Assembly: GCF_000442315.1 (NCBI RefSeq)
Contig: NZ_KE557320.1
Location: 328,820-392,819 of the forward strand
Direction of reading: 5' to 3'
From: Rubellimicrobium thermophilum DSM 16684
GTDB lineage: Bacteria > Pseudomonadota > Alphaproteobacteria > Rhodobacterales > Rhodobacteraceae
Length of the DNA stretch: 64,000 nucleotides
Below are positions 48,886 to 57,683 of the stretch, one piece after another. Below the pieces are notes generated by a model, which saw nothing but the letters and a program-made list of their open reading frames with translations, was not told the DNA's origin and searched no databases. Every line of letters starts with the position of its first letter. The stretch's first letter is position 1. The position numbers and the translations under genes are program-made.

Positions 48886-49221
48886 ATGCGCACCGTTTCG
48901 ACCCTTGTCACCGCCGAGGATCACGAACGCCATTTCCGCGATGCCGTCACGCTGCTGCGCTCGGTCCGCGAGACGCTTGCCGCCCTGCTCGACCGCGCCG
49001 AGGCGGGCGAAGAGGGCCTCTTTGCCGATATCGCCAGGAAGCAGGCCGAGCTCGAATCCGCCCTCCGCCGCGCCTTCGAGGCCGAGGAACGCTGGAACGA
49101 CTGGCAGGCCCGGCATGGCGGCGCTGTCCGCGCCGACGGCCCGCTCGACCTCGCCGCCCTGCGCGATCAGATCGCCTGCCGCCTCAACCGGCTGGCCGAC
49201 TGCTGCGGGGAAGAGGGCTGA
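48886..49221 (+). CDS. GTA g1: small terminase subunit (TerS)
   Basis: 111 residues, mostly helical and acidic with a central coiled coil (about residues 20-75: RHFRDAVTLLRSVRETLAAL, then AEAGEEGLFADIARKQAELE). First gene of the cluster, equivalent to RcGTA g1, which acts as an atypical small terminase that recruits DNA without pac-site specificity. The ATG at 48886 follows GGGAGAATCCC. The large terminase starts 3 bp after its stop. Confidence 0.82.
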   Translation: MRTVSTLVTAEDHERHFRDAVTLLRSVRETLAALLDRAEAGEEGLFADIARKQAELESALRRAFEAEERWNDWQARHGGAVRADGPLDLAALRDQIACRLNRLADCCGEEG

Positions 49222-49224
49222 ACC

Positions 49225-50559
49225 ATGGCCGCCCTCCGCTCGCATCGGGCGCGCCTGCGGGCCCTTCTGCCCCATCTGACCGAGGCCGAAATCGCTGCCC
49301 TCCCCTGGCTGTGGGAGATCTGGGCCCTGCCGCATCAGCTTCCCCCGGCGGGGTCCTGGAGGACCTGGGTGATCCTCGGCGGGCGCGGGGCCGGCAAGAC
49401 ACGCGCCGGCGCCGAATGGGTGCGCAGCCTGGTCGAGGGGCCGCGCCCCACCGATCCGGGGCGCTGCCGCCGCGTCGCCCTCGTGGCCGAAACGCTCGAT
49501 CAGGCGCGCGAGGTGATGGTCATGGGCGAATCGGGTCTGCTCGCCGTCTCGCCGCCGGATCGCCGCCCGCGCTGGGTGGCCACGCGCCGCCTGCTCGAAT
49601 GGCCCAATGGCGCCATCGCGCAGGTCTTCTCCGCCTCCGATCCCGAATCGCTCCGCGGGCCCCAGTTCGATGCCGCCTGGGCCGACGAACTCGCCAAGTG
49701 GAAGAAGGGAGAGGAGGCCTGGTCCCAGCTTCAGCTCGGCCTGCGTCTGGGAGAGGATCCCCGTGCCTGCGTGACGACCACGCCGCGCAGCACGCCTTTC
49801 CTGCGGTCGCTGCTGGCAGCGCCCTCGACGGTCTCCACCCATGCCCGCACCGATGACAACCGCGCCCATCTGGCCCGCGGCTTCCTCGAGGAGGTCCGGC
49901 GGCTCTATGGCGGCACGCGCCTGGGCCGGCAGGAGCTGGAGGGCCTTCTGATCGAGGAGGCCGAGGATGCGCTCTGGCCCTCGTCCCTGATCGAATCGGC
50001 GCGCTGCGACAGCGTTCCGCCGCTCGACCGGGTGGTGGTTGCGGTGGACCCGGCAGCCTCTTCGGGGCGTGCCTCCGATGCCACGGGCATCGTCGCGCTG
50101 GGGGCGGTGCTGCGCGGCACGCCGCGGGACTGGCAGGCCTATGTGCTCGAGGATGCGACGATCCGCGGCGTCAGCCCGGATTCCTGGGGGCGTGCGGTCG
50201 TCGCCTGTGCCCGCCGCCACGAGGCAGACCGCGTCCTGGTCGAGGCGAATCAGGGCGGAGAGATGGCGACGGCGATCCTGAAGGGGATCGATCCGCTGCT
50301 GCCCGTCTCGGCCGTGCATGCGCGTGCCACCAAGGCGATTCGCGCCGAACCGGCCGCCGCCCTCTATGAACAGGGGCGGGTGCATCATCCGCGGGGGGTC
50401 GATCTCGGTCTGCTCGAGGAGGAGATGCGGAAGATGACGCGCAGCGGCTGGCGCGGGGCGGGTTCGCCGGACCGGCTCGATGCGCTGGTCTGGGCCCTGC
50501 GCGAGACTCTGATCGAACCCGCAAAAGGCTTTGCCGAACCGCGGCTTCGTAGCCTCTGA
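49225..50559 (+). CDS. GTA g2: large terminase subunit
   Basis: 444 residues. The N-terminal ATPase has Walker A LGGRGAGKTRAGAEW (about residues 52-66) and Walker B FDAAWADELAKWK. The C-terminal RNase H-like nuclease has VVVAVDPAASSGRASDATG, RVLVEANQGGEM and a late DALVWALRET, which supply the acidic metal-binding residues. It pumps and cuts host DNA into capsids (headful packaging). It matches RcGTA g2 in size and position. Confidence 0.95.
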   Translation: MAALRSHRARLRALLPHLTEAEIAALPWLWEIWALPHQLPPAGSWRTWVILGGRGAGKTRAGAEWVRSLVEGPRPTDPGRCRRVALVAETLDQAREVMVMGESGLLAVSPPDRRPRWVATRRLLEWPNGAIAQVFSASDPESLRGPQFDAAWADELAKWKKGEEAWSQLQLGLRLGEDPRACVTTTPRSTPFLRSLLAAPSTVSTHARTDDNRAHLARGFLEEVRRLYGGTRLGRQELEGLLIEEAEDALWPSSLIESARCDSVPPLDRVVVAVDPAASSGRASDATGIVALGAVLRGTPRDWQAYVLEDATIRGVSPDSWGRAVVACARRHEADRVLVEANQGGEMATAILKGIDPLLPVSAVHARATKAIRAEPAAALYEQGRVHHPRGVDLGLLEEEMRKMTRSGWRGAGSPDRLDALVWALRETLIEPAKGFAEPRLRSL

Positions 50560-50641
50560 CCGATTCCGGGGGGGTGATTCGGACCCCCTGCGGGGCCGTT
50601 GCGCGAATCGGGGGCCGGGCGCGCGGTGCTGTAGGAAACAA

Positions 50642-50647
50642 TTAACC
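50642..50647 (+). promoter_or_regulatory. TTAACC half-site between g2 and g3
   Basis: An A+T-rich island (GGAAACAATTAACCTTTTCC) in the 150-bp gap between g2 and g3, the longest gap inside the cluster. It contains a CtrA-type half-site 63 bp before the portal gene and could mark a secondary promoter. Confidence 0.35.
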
Positions 50648-50709
50648 TTTTCCTTCCAGATTGGCCCCCGGACGCCGCGACAAAGGCCCTTCAGACAACG
50701 AGACCCGCC

Positions 50710-51932
50710 ATGTTCGACTTTCTCAAGCGCAAGACCCGCGCGCCGCGGCCACAGGCGACCGCCGCTCCCGCTCCGGTTCCGGCGGCCGTGCCCGAAGCCA
50801 AGGCCTCCGCCGCCGGTCCCCTGACCGTTCCCCCCGGCGCAGCCTGCCTGTCCCGGCCGGGACGCTGTCCCTCGCCCAGGCGGGTTTCGCGCGCAATCCC
50901 GTGGGCTTCCGGGCCGTGCGCCTGATCGCCGAGGCGGCGGCGGCGCTCCCCCTCGTGCTGCAGGACCGCGAACGCCGCTATACCGATCATCCCGTGCTCG
51001 ATCTGCTGGCCCGTCCCAATCCCGCCCAGGGCCGGGCCGAGCTGCTCGAGGCGCTCTATGGTCATCTCCTGCTGACCGGCAATGCCTATCTCGAGGCGGT
51101 CGGCGATCTGGCACCGGCCGGCGGCCTGCCTGCGGAACTGCATGTCCTGCGCTCGGACCGCATGGTCGTCGTGCCGGGGGACGACGGCTGGCCGGCGGCC
51201 TACGACTATGTCGTGGCGGGGCGTCGCCACCGCTTTCCGGCCGGGCCCTGCTCGCCCGTCTGCCATATCCGCAGCTTCCATCCCCATGACGATCATTACG
51301 GCTTCTCCGCGCTGCAGGCCGCAGCCCAGGCGATCGAGGTGCATAACGGCGCCTCGCGCTGGTCGGCGGCGCTGCTGGAGAACGCCGCCCGCCCCTCCGG
51401 GGCCCTCGTCTATCGCGGGCCGGACGGCCATGGGCATCTCTCGCCCGAACAGTTCGACCGCCTTTCGCGCGAGATCGAGGCCCAGCATGCCGGGGCGCGC
51501 AATGCCGGCCGGCCGATGCTCCTCGAAGGGGGGCTGGACTGGAAGCCGATGGGCTTCTCGCCCTCGGACATGGAATTCCACCAGACCAAGGAGGCCGCCG
51601 CGCGCGAGATCGCCATCGCCTTCGGCGTGCCGCCGATGATCCTCGGCATTCCGGGCGACGCCACCTATGCCAATTATCAGGAGGCCAACCGTGCCTTCTA
51701 TCGTCTGACAGTGCTGCCGCTGGCCGCACGCGTGACCCAGGCCGTCGCCGACTGGCTCTCGGACTTCACGGGAGAGTCGCTCACGCTGGCCCCGGATCTC
51801 GACCGGGTGCCCGCCCTTGCCGCCGAACGCGATGCCCAGTGGCGTCGCGTGGCCGAGGCGGACTTCCTGACCCAGGCCGAGAAGCGCGCCCTTCTGGGCC
51901 TGCCGCCGCTGGAGGTCGCCGATGGCCGCTGA
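50710..51932 (+). CDS. GTA g3: portal protein, one apparent frameshift
   Basis: About 407 residues, HK97-type portal. Family blocks include NPVGFRAVRLIAEAAAALP, LLARPNPAQGRAELLEALYG (20 residues), LLLTGNAYLEAVGD and GVPPMILGIPGDATYANYQE. The portal is the twelve-fold DNA gate at one capsid vertex. The start MFDFLKRK at 50710 is standard. The frame is lost at the C6 run at 50830-50835, and one more C leads into RRSLPVPAGTLSLAQAGF. The 3' end overlaps g3.5 by 11 bp. Confidence 0.92.
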
Positions 51933-52140
51933 GACACCCCGCTTCCTCTGCGCCCCCGGCCTCAAGATCGAGCATCAGGAGCGCATGGCCGAACTCCGCT
52001 TTGCCCAGCTCAACCAGGCGCTGGGCAAGATCGAGGCGACGATGGAACGCCTCGAGAAGCGCCTCTGGCTCACCGTCTATGGCGTCGTGGCGGTGATCCT
52101 CGCCACCGCTGTGCAATCCCTCGTCACCTTCGCCCCCTGA
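51922..52140 (+). CDS. GTA g3.5: small coiled-coil membrane protein
   Basis: 72 residues. A hydrophilic N-terminus (HQERMAELRFAQLNQALGKI) continues into a heptad-like helix (EATMERLEKRLW) and a single C-terminal membrane helix (LTVYGVVAVILATAVQSLV). It corresponds to the small gene between portal and protease in RcGTA-type clusters, whose role is not established. It starts inside the g3 3' end. Confidence 0.85.
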   Translation: MAAETPRFLCAPGLKIEHQERMAELRFAQLNQALGKIEATMERLEKRLWLTVYGVVAVILATAVQSLVTFAP

Positions 52141-52148
52141 GGTTGGCC

Positions 52149-52672
52149 ATGGAAACGAAGTTTCTCGACCCCCGTCCCTCCGTGCCCAAGGCTGCACGAT
52201 CGAAGGGCATGCCTCGCTCTGGGGCATCGCCGACCGCTCCGGCGACATCGTAGAGCGCGGGGCCTTCGCGGCGTCGCTGGCGCGGCTGCGGGCGCAGGGC
52301 GAATCCGTGCGGATGCTCTGGCAGCACGACCCCAGGGAGGTCATCGGCGTCTGGGACGAGGTGACCGAGGACGCCCGCGGCCTGCATGTGCGCGGCCGCA
52401 TCCTGCCCGAGGTGGCCCGCGGTCGCGAGGCGCTGGCGCTGCTGGCCGCCGGGGCGCTCGACGGACTGTCGATCGGCTATCGCACGCTGCGCGCCACGAA
52501 GGATGCCCAGGGCCGCCGCCGCCTGCACGAGATCGAGCTGTGGGAGGTCTCCCTTGTGACCTTTCCCATGCTGCGCGAGGCGCGCATCGCCTCGGCCACA
52601 GGGCCTGCCGAGGCCCTTCAGGAGCTGACGGCGGAGATTGCCGCCGCCAGGGCCCGCCTCCGCCGGGCCTGA
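52149..52672 (+). CDS. GTA g4: prohead protease, one apparent frameshift
   Basis: About 174 residues, HK97 U35 prohead maturation protease, which trims the capsid protein during assembly. The start METKFLD at 52149 is the family N-terminus. One G is missing at about 52190 (AAGGCTGC). Restoring it gives KGCTIEGHASLWGIADRSGD, and the catalytic region with LWQHDPREVIGVWDE and LDGLSIGYRT follows in the same frame. It lies 8 bp after g3.5 and 60 bp before the capsid gene. Confidence 0.9.
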
Positions 52673-52732
52673 CCGGGAACCGTCCCGCCGCGGGACGCTC
52701 CCATCCCCCCTCAACCCCGAAAGGATCAGCCC

Positions 52733-53914
52733 ATGACCACCCCCGAGACCGGGGCCGGGACCGTCATGTCCCCGGACCTCGAGATCAAGACCGCCGTCCA
52801 GGCCCTCGCCACCGAATTCCGCGGCTTTGCCGAGGATGTCGCCCATCGCCTTGCCCAGCAGGAGTCCCGCATGACCCGTCTTGACACCCGCGCGGCCTTT
52901 GCCGCCCGCCGTCCCGTCCTCTCCGCCGAGGCGCCCGCCGCTCCGCATCAGAAGGCCTTCGAGGCCTATGTGCGCCGCGGGGACGAGTCGGCCTTGCGCG
53001 AGCTGATGGCCCCGCCGGAAGGCAAGGCCCTGTCCACCGCCGTCGCCGCCGATGGCGGGGTTCTGGTGACCCCCCGCACCGCCGAGACGATCCGCACAAT
53101 CCTCGCTTCGACGGCCTCGATCCGGTCGCTCGCCACGGTGGTGAAGGTGGAGGGCGGCTCCTATGACGTCCTGATCGACCGGGGCGAGATGGGGGCCGGA
53201 TGGGCGACCGAGACGGGCCCGCAGGGCGAGACAGCGACCGGCACGCTCGAGAAGATCACCATTCCCCTGCATGAACTGGCGGCCCAGCCCAAGGCCTCGC
53301 AGCGGCTGCTCGACGATGCCGCCTTCGATGTGGAGGGCTGGCTGGCCGGGCGCATCGCCGAACGCTTCGCCCGGGCCGAATCGGCCGCCTTCGTGACGGG
53401 CGATGGCGTGGACAAGCCGCGCGGCTTCCTGGCCTATCCCGCCGTGCCGGATGCGGACTGGGCCTGGGGCAGCATCGGCTATGTGCCGACCGGTGTCGCC
53501 GGGGGGCTGACGGATATCGATCCGGTGGTGGATCTCGTCTATGCGCTGCCGGCGGCCTACCGGTCGGGCGCGGCCTTCGTGATGAACTCGAAGACCACCG
53601 CCGTGCTGCGCAAGCTCAAGGATGCCGACGGCCGCTTCCTGTGGTCGGACGGGATCGCCGCGGGCGAACCGCCGCGTCTGATGGGCTACCGGGTGCTGGT
53701 CTGCGAGGACATGCCGGACATCGCGCCGGGCTCGCTGTCGGTGGCCTTCGGCAATTTCGCCCAAGGTTACACCATCGCCGAACGGCCCGATCTGCGCATC
53801 CTGCGCGATCCCTTCAGCGCCAAGCCGCATGTGCTGTTCTACGCGACGCGGCGCGTGGGCGGGGCCGTGACCGATTTCGCCGCGATCAAGCTGCTGCGCT
53901 TTGCCGCCTCCTGA
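52733..53914 (+). CDS. GTA g5: major capsid protein
   Basis: 393 residues of HK97 fold. An N-terminal helical delta/scaffold domain (about 1-110) should be cut off by g4. The mature domain follows with ATETGPQGETATGTLEKITI (20 residues), LHELAAQPKASQRLLDDAAF (20) and the late GYRVLVCEDMPDIAPGSLSV (20). It makes the T=3-like GTA head. The frame is intact. The ribosome site AAAGGATC precedes the ATG at 52733. Confidence 0.95.
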   Translation: MTTPETGAGTVMSPDLEIKTAVQALATEFRGFAEDVAHRLAQQESRMTRLDTRAAFAARRPVLSAEAPAAPHQKAFEAYVRRGDESALRELMAPPEGKALSTAVAADGGVLVTPRTAETIRTILASTASIRSLATVVKVEGGSYDVLIDRGEMGAGWATETGPQGETATGTLEKITIPLHELAAQPKASQRLLDDAAFDVEGWLAGRIAERFARAESAAFVTGDGVDKPRGFLAYPAVPDADWAWGSIGYVPTGVAGGLTDIDPVVDLVYALPAAYRSGAAFVMNSKTTAVLRKLKDADGRFLWSDGIAAGEPPRLMGYRVLVCEDMPDIAPGSLSVAFGNFAQGYTIAERPDLRILRDPFSAKPHVLFYATRRVGGAVTDFAAIKLLRFAAS

Positions 53915-53986
53915 TCTCTGCCGGGCCGTGCCGGGAGCCATGACGGCGCGGCCCTTCCAGACAACCCATGCGAGGGGGATCTTGCG

Positions 53987-54583
53987 ATGAATCTGGTCGA
54001 ACTGACCGAGGCGCCGGCTGCCGCGCTCCCGGTCCAGACCCTGCGGGAGCATCTGCGCCTCGGCTCGGGCTTTGCCGATGACAGTCTGCAGGAGGGGCTG
54101 CTGGCAGGCTTTCTGCGCGCGGCCATCGCGGCGATCGAGGGGCGGACGGGCAAGGCGCTGCTCTCGCGCGATTTCGCGCAGAGCGTCACCGAATGGGCGC
54201 GCCCGGACCGTCAGCCGCTTGCCGTGGCGCCGGTGGTGGAGATCGCCGCCGTCCGCCTCGTGGATGCCAATGGCGCCGAGACCTCGCTGCCGCCTTCGGC
54301 CTGGCGTCTCGACCGCGAAGGCAGCGTCCGCCCCGCGCTCGTGCCCGTCGGGGCCTTCCTGCCGCGCGTGCCGATCGGCGGACAGGCGATCGTCACCTTC
54401 ACGGCCGGATACGGGCCGCAATGGGCCGATGTGCCACCCGATCTGGCCCAGGCGGTTCTGATGCTGGCGGCGCATTATCACGACTTCCGCCATGATACGG
54501 CGCTTGGTCCCGGCTGCATGCCCTTCGGCGTGACCGCCCTGATCGAGCGCTACCGCCCGCTGCGGCTGGGGGTCTGCGCATGA
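53987..54583 (+). CDS. GTA g6: head-tail connector (gp6-like)
   Basis: 198 residues of the phage gp6/DNA-packaging connector family: LREHLRLGSGFADDSLQEGL (20 residues) near the start, AAIAAIEGRTGKALLSR, and the late VTFTAGYGPQWADVPPDLAQ (20). It forms the adaptor ring below the portal. The stop overlaps g7 by 4 bp (ATGA). Confidence 0.9.
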   Translation: MNLVELTEAPAAALPVQTLREHLRLGSGFADDSLQEGLLAGFLRAAIAAIEGRTGKALLSRDFAQSVTEWARPDRQPLAVAPVVEIAAVRLVDANGAETSLPPSAWRLDREGSVRPALVPVGAFLPRVPIGGQAIVTFTAGYGPQWADVPPDLAQAVLMLAAHYHDFRHDTALGPGCMPFGVTALIERYRPLRLGVCA

Positions 54584-54921
54584 TCCCGCGCCCCAATCGC
54601 CGCCTTCTGCTCGAGGCGCCCATGACCGAACCCGACGGGGCAGGGGGCTTCGCGATCCGCTGGGCGCCGCTCGGCACGCTGTGGGGCGCCGTCGTCCACC
54701 CCCCCCCGCGCGAAGGCATGCTCCCCGCCGGCAGCGGGATGCGGCGTCCTGTCCGGGTGACGCTGCGCGCGGCCCCTCCGACGGCGCCCTCGCGCCCCCG
54801 TCCCGGCCAGCGCCTGCGCGAGGGCGACCGCTTCTATCTCATCGATGCCGTGGCCCCCGCGACGGCGGATGGCCGCTGGCTGATCTGCCACGCGCATGAG
54901 GAGGAGGAGGCTGCCCCATGA
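54580..54921 (+). CDS. GTA g7: head closure / head-tail adaptor protein
   Basis: 113 residues of the phage head-tail joining family (beta-barrel). RRLLLEAPMTEPDGAGGFAI (20 residues) is followed by GTLWGAVVHPPPREG and a late strand RLREGDRFYLIDAV. It serves as the stopper closing the filled head before tail attachment. It overlaps both neighbours by 4 bp. Confidence 0.87.
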   Translation: MIPRPNRRLLLEAPMTEPDGAGGFAIRWAPLGTLWGAVVHPPPREGMLPAGSGMRRPVRVTLRAAPPTAPSRPRPGQRLREGDRFYLIDAVAPATADGRWLICHAHEEEEAAP

Positions 54922-55355
54922 CCTATGCCCTCGCCGGCGCCCTTCAGGCCGCCCTGCATGGGCGCCTGTCTGCCGATCCTGCCCTGACCGCGCTGGTCGG
55001 CCCGCATGTCCATGATGCGCTGCCCCCCGGCCCCGTCCCGCCCCTCTATGTCGCCCTCGGGCCCGAGACGGTGCGCGACCGCTCCGACGGCACGGGGCGC
55101 GGGGCCGACCATGACTTTTCCATCGTCGTGGCGACCGAGGCGCATGGCTTTGCCCGGGCCAAGGCGGCCGCCAGCGCCGTCTGCGATGCCCTGCTGCGCG
55201 CGCCCCTGACGCTGAGCCGCGGCCGTGTCGTGGCGCTGCATTTCCTGCGCGCCCAGGCCCGCCGCGCCGGGCCCGCGGGCGAAAGGCGCGAGATCGCCCT
55301 CCTCTTCCGCGCCCGGGTCGAGGACGCGCCCGACCCCTCACCCCTCCAACCCTGA
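54918..55355 (+). CDS. GTA g8: tail completion protein (DUF3168)
   Basis: 145 residues of DUF3168/gp10-type tail terminator. AGALQAALHGRLSADPALTA (20 residues), PLYVALGPETVRDRSDGTGR (20) and the terminal RREIALLFRARVEDAPD are the family blocks. It probably forms the ring joining head and tail tube. It overlaps g7 by 4 bp. Confidence 0.88.
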   Translation: MTYALAGALQAALHGRLSADPALTALVGPHVHDALPPGPVPPLYVALGPETVRDRSDGTGRGADHDFSIVVATEAHGFARAKAAASAVCDALLRAPLTLSRGRVVALHFLRAQARRAGPAGERREIALLFRARVEDAPDPSPLQP

Positions 55356-55378
55356 ACCAGCCAGAAAGGATTTCCATC

Positions 55379-55861
55379 ATGCCTGCACAGGCCGGCAAGG
55401 ACCTCCTGCTCAAGATCGACATGACCGGCGACGGACTCTTCCAGACCGTCGCAGGGCTGCGCGCCACGCGCCTCTCGCTCAATGCGGAGACGGTGGATGT
55501 CACCACGCTCGACAGCCCCGGCGGCTGGCGCGAACTGCTCGCCGGGGCGGGAATGCGCTCGGCCTCGCTCTCCGGTGCGGGCGTGTTCCGCGACGAGGCC
55601 TCGGACGAACGGATGCGCGCGCTGTTCTTCGCGGGCGCGATCGCGGCCTTCCAGGTCCTCATCCCCGGTTTCGGCACCATCGAGGGGCCGTTCCAGATCA
55701 CCGCCATCGACTATGCCGGCAGCCATGACGGCGAGGCGACCTTCGAGGTCTCGCTCGCCTCCGCGGGGGCGCTGAGCTTCGCGCCGCTCGATACCTCACC
55801 GGTGGCGCCGCCCCCGCCCCCCGACGGGGATGACGGCTCCGGCGAAGGGGAGGGCGCCTGA
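55379..55861 (+). CDS. GTA g9: major tail tube protein (TP901-1 family)
   Basis: 160 residues. GKDLLLKIDMTGDGLFQTVA (20 residues) and VDVTTLDSPGGWRELLAGAG (20) are diagnostic of TP901-1-type tail tube subunits. The tail ends in a Pro/Gly-rich segment (PVAPPPPPDGDDGSGEGEGA, 20 residues). It stacks in hexamers to form the tail. It shares one base with g10. Confidence 0.92.
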   Translation: MPAQAGKDLLLKIDMTGDGLFQTVAGLRATRLSLNAETVDVTTLDSPGGWRELLAGAGMRSASLSGAGVFRDEASDERMRALFFAGAIAAFQVLIPGFGTIEGPFQITAIDYAGSHDGEATFEVSLASAGALSFAPLDTSPVAPPPPPDGDDGSGEGEGA

Positions 55862-56178
55862 TGGCCAATCCCCATGCCGGAGAGGTGGAGGTGACGGTGG
55901 ACGGGATTCCGCGCATCGCCCGTCTCACGTTGGGCGCCTTGGCCGAGCTGGAGGAGGAGCTGGGCGAGGACAGCCTCGTCGCCCTCGTCTCCCGCTTCGA
56001 GAAGGGCGAGGTGTCGGCCCGCGACGTGCTCGCCCTGCTGGTGGCAGGGCTGCGCGGCGGGGGCTGGCGGGTGAACCGTGCGGATCTGCTCGCGGCCGAG
56101 ATCGCGGGCGGCCCGCTGGCTGCCGCACGGGCCGCGGCGCTGCTGCTGACACGCGCCTTCGGGTCCCCCGCGCCATGA
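55861..56178 (+). CDS. GTA g10: GTA-gp10 family tail assembly protein
   Basis: 105 residues of the GTA_gp10 family: NPHAGEVEVTVDGIPRIARL (20 residues), LGALAELEEELGEDSLVALV (20) and RDVLALLVAGLRGGGW. The equivalent phage position encodes tail chaperones that coat the tape measure protein before tail assembly. It overlaps g10.1 by 4 bp. Confidence 0.88.
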   Translation: MANPHAGEVEVTVDGIPRIARLTLGALAELEEELGEDSLVALVSRFEKGEVSARDVLALLVAGLRGGGWRVNRADLLAAEIAGGPLAAARAAALLLTRAFGSPAP

Positions 56179-56381
56179 GCCCCGCGCCCCCCCCGTTCGA
56201 CTGGCCCGCGCTGCTGCGCGCGGGCCTCCAGACCCTGCGGCTGCGCCCGGCCGAATTCTGGGCGCTCACGCCGGCCGAACTGGCGCTGATGCTGGGCCTC
56301 CAGAGCCGCGCCCCCGCCATGACCCGCTCGCGCCTGTCCGAACTGCTCGAGCGCTTTCCCGACAAGGTGCCCCCGCCATGA
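56175..56381 (+). CDS. GTA g10.1: small tail assembly chaperone-like protein
   Basis: 68 residues, FDWPALLRAGLQTLRLRPAE (20 residues) then FWALTPAELALMLGL. It belongs to the rcc01693-type family found between g10 and the tape measure gene in GTA clusters. In phages the second chaperone is often made by programmed frameshifting; here it has its own ATG, overlapping the g10 stop (ATGA). Confidence 0.88.
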   Translation: MSPAPPPFDWPALLRAGLQTLRLRPAEFWALTPAELALMLGLQSRAPAMTRSRLSELLERFPDKVPPP

Positions 56382-57033
56382 CCGGATCTGTCCTAACCGA
56401 CGATTTCGCCGAGGATCTGCCCTCTGCCCTTTCCGATACGGGCCGCTTTGCCGCCGCCTTTGCCGAGGAACTGGCCCGCCTGCGCGACGGGCTCGCCGCC
56501 ACCTCGCAGGAGACGCTGCGCCTCGAACGCGGCTTCTCGGGCGGGTTGCGGCGGGCCATCGACGGGCTGCTGCTCGATGGCGACCGTCTGTCCGATGCGC
56601 TCTCGCGCGTCGCCCGCGCCATGGCCGACACGATCTATGCCGCCGCCATGAAGCCGGTGACGGACCGTCTGGGCGATGTTCTGGCCCAGGGGGTCGGGCC
56701 GCCATGCAGGCCTTTTCTCCCTTCGCGGCCGGCGGAGGCCTTGCCCAGGGGCGGGTGATGCCCTTCGCCCGGGGGGGCGTCGTCTCTCAGGCCACGGCCT
56801 TTCCGATGCGCGGCGGCCTCGGCCTGATGGGCGAGGCCGGACCGGAGGCGATCATGCCTCTGGCCCGCGATGCCTCGGGCCGGCTCGGGGTCCGGGCCGA
56901 AGGGGGCACGGCACGCCCCGTGCAGGTGACGATCCATGTCACCACCCCCGATGTGGCCGGCTTTGCCCGCTCCCAAGGGCAGATCGCCGCCGAGATGGGG
57001 CGCCTGCTCGCCCGCGGCGCCCGCAACCGCTGA
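56378..57033 (+). CDS. GTA g11: tail tape measure protein, one apparent frameshift
   Basis: About 218 residues, short because GTA tails are short. The N-terminal half is helical (SDTGRFAAAFAEELARLRDG, 20 residues, and SRVARAMADTIYAAAMKPVT, 20). The C-terminal half is Gly-rich with FARGGVVSQATAFPMRGGLG (20) and MGEAGPEAIMPLARDASGRL (20), the tape-measure end signature. The frame is lost near 56697-56703; one more base joins GVGP to MQAFSPFAAGGG. No slippery heptamer is visible, so programmed shifting is unlikely. Confidence 0.88.
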
Positions 57034-57051
57034 GACCGAAGGGAACTGGAC

Positions 57052-57683
57052 ATGGCCTTTCACGACATCCGTTTCCCCCCCTCGCTGTCCTTCGGCGCCC
57101 TGGGCGGACCCGAACGGCGGGTGGAGATCGTCACCCTCCGCTCCGGGCATGAGGAACGCAACGCCCCCTGGGCGCATGGCCGGCGCCGCTGGGATGCCGG
57201 GCTGGGGCTGCGCTCGCTCGACGATCTGCACGATCTGATCGCCTTCTTCGAGGCGCGCGGCGGGATGCTCCATGCCTTCCGCTGGAAGGACTGGGCGGAT
57301 CACAAGTCCTGCCCCCCCTCGCGCGATCCCTCGCCTTTCGATCAGGAGATCGGGACGGGAGACCGGACGACCGTGACCTTCGCCCTGCGCAAGGCCTATG
57401 CCTCCGGTCCTGCTGTCTACTGGCGCCCGGTGACCAAGCCCGTCCCCGGCACGGTCCGCGTCGCCGTCGGTGGCAGCCCCTGCAGGAGGGGATCGACTGG
57501 ACGCTCGACGCGCTGGCCGGCACCGTCACCTTCGCGGTTCCGCCCGCGGCCGGCGCCCCCATCACCGCGGGCTTCGAATTCGACGTGCCGGTGCGCTTCG
57601 ACACGCCGCGCATCGCGGTCCAGGTCTCGTCCTTCCGCGCGGGCGAGGTGCCGTCCGTTCCCGTCGTGGAGGTGCGCGAATGA
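57052..57683 (+). CDS. GTA g12: distal tail protein (DUF2460), one apparent frameshift
   Basis: About 210 residues of the DUF2460 distal-tail family. FHDIRFPPSLSFGALGGPER (20 residues), GRRRWDAGLGLRSLDDLHDL (20) and FFEARGGMLHAFRWKDWADH (20) are conserved. The frame is lost at the C4 run at 57477-57480; one more C restores PLQEGIDWTLDALAGTVTFA (20) and the stop at 57681-57683, which overlaps the g13 ATG by 4 bp. Confidence 0.9.

Noticed and set aside
56378-57033. Programmed ribosomal frameshift in the tape measure gene
   Set aside because: Phage programmed shifts occur in the tail chaperone genes just upstream and need a slippery heptamer. None is visible at about 56700, and g10/g10.1 have separate starts.
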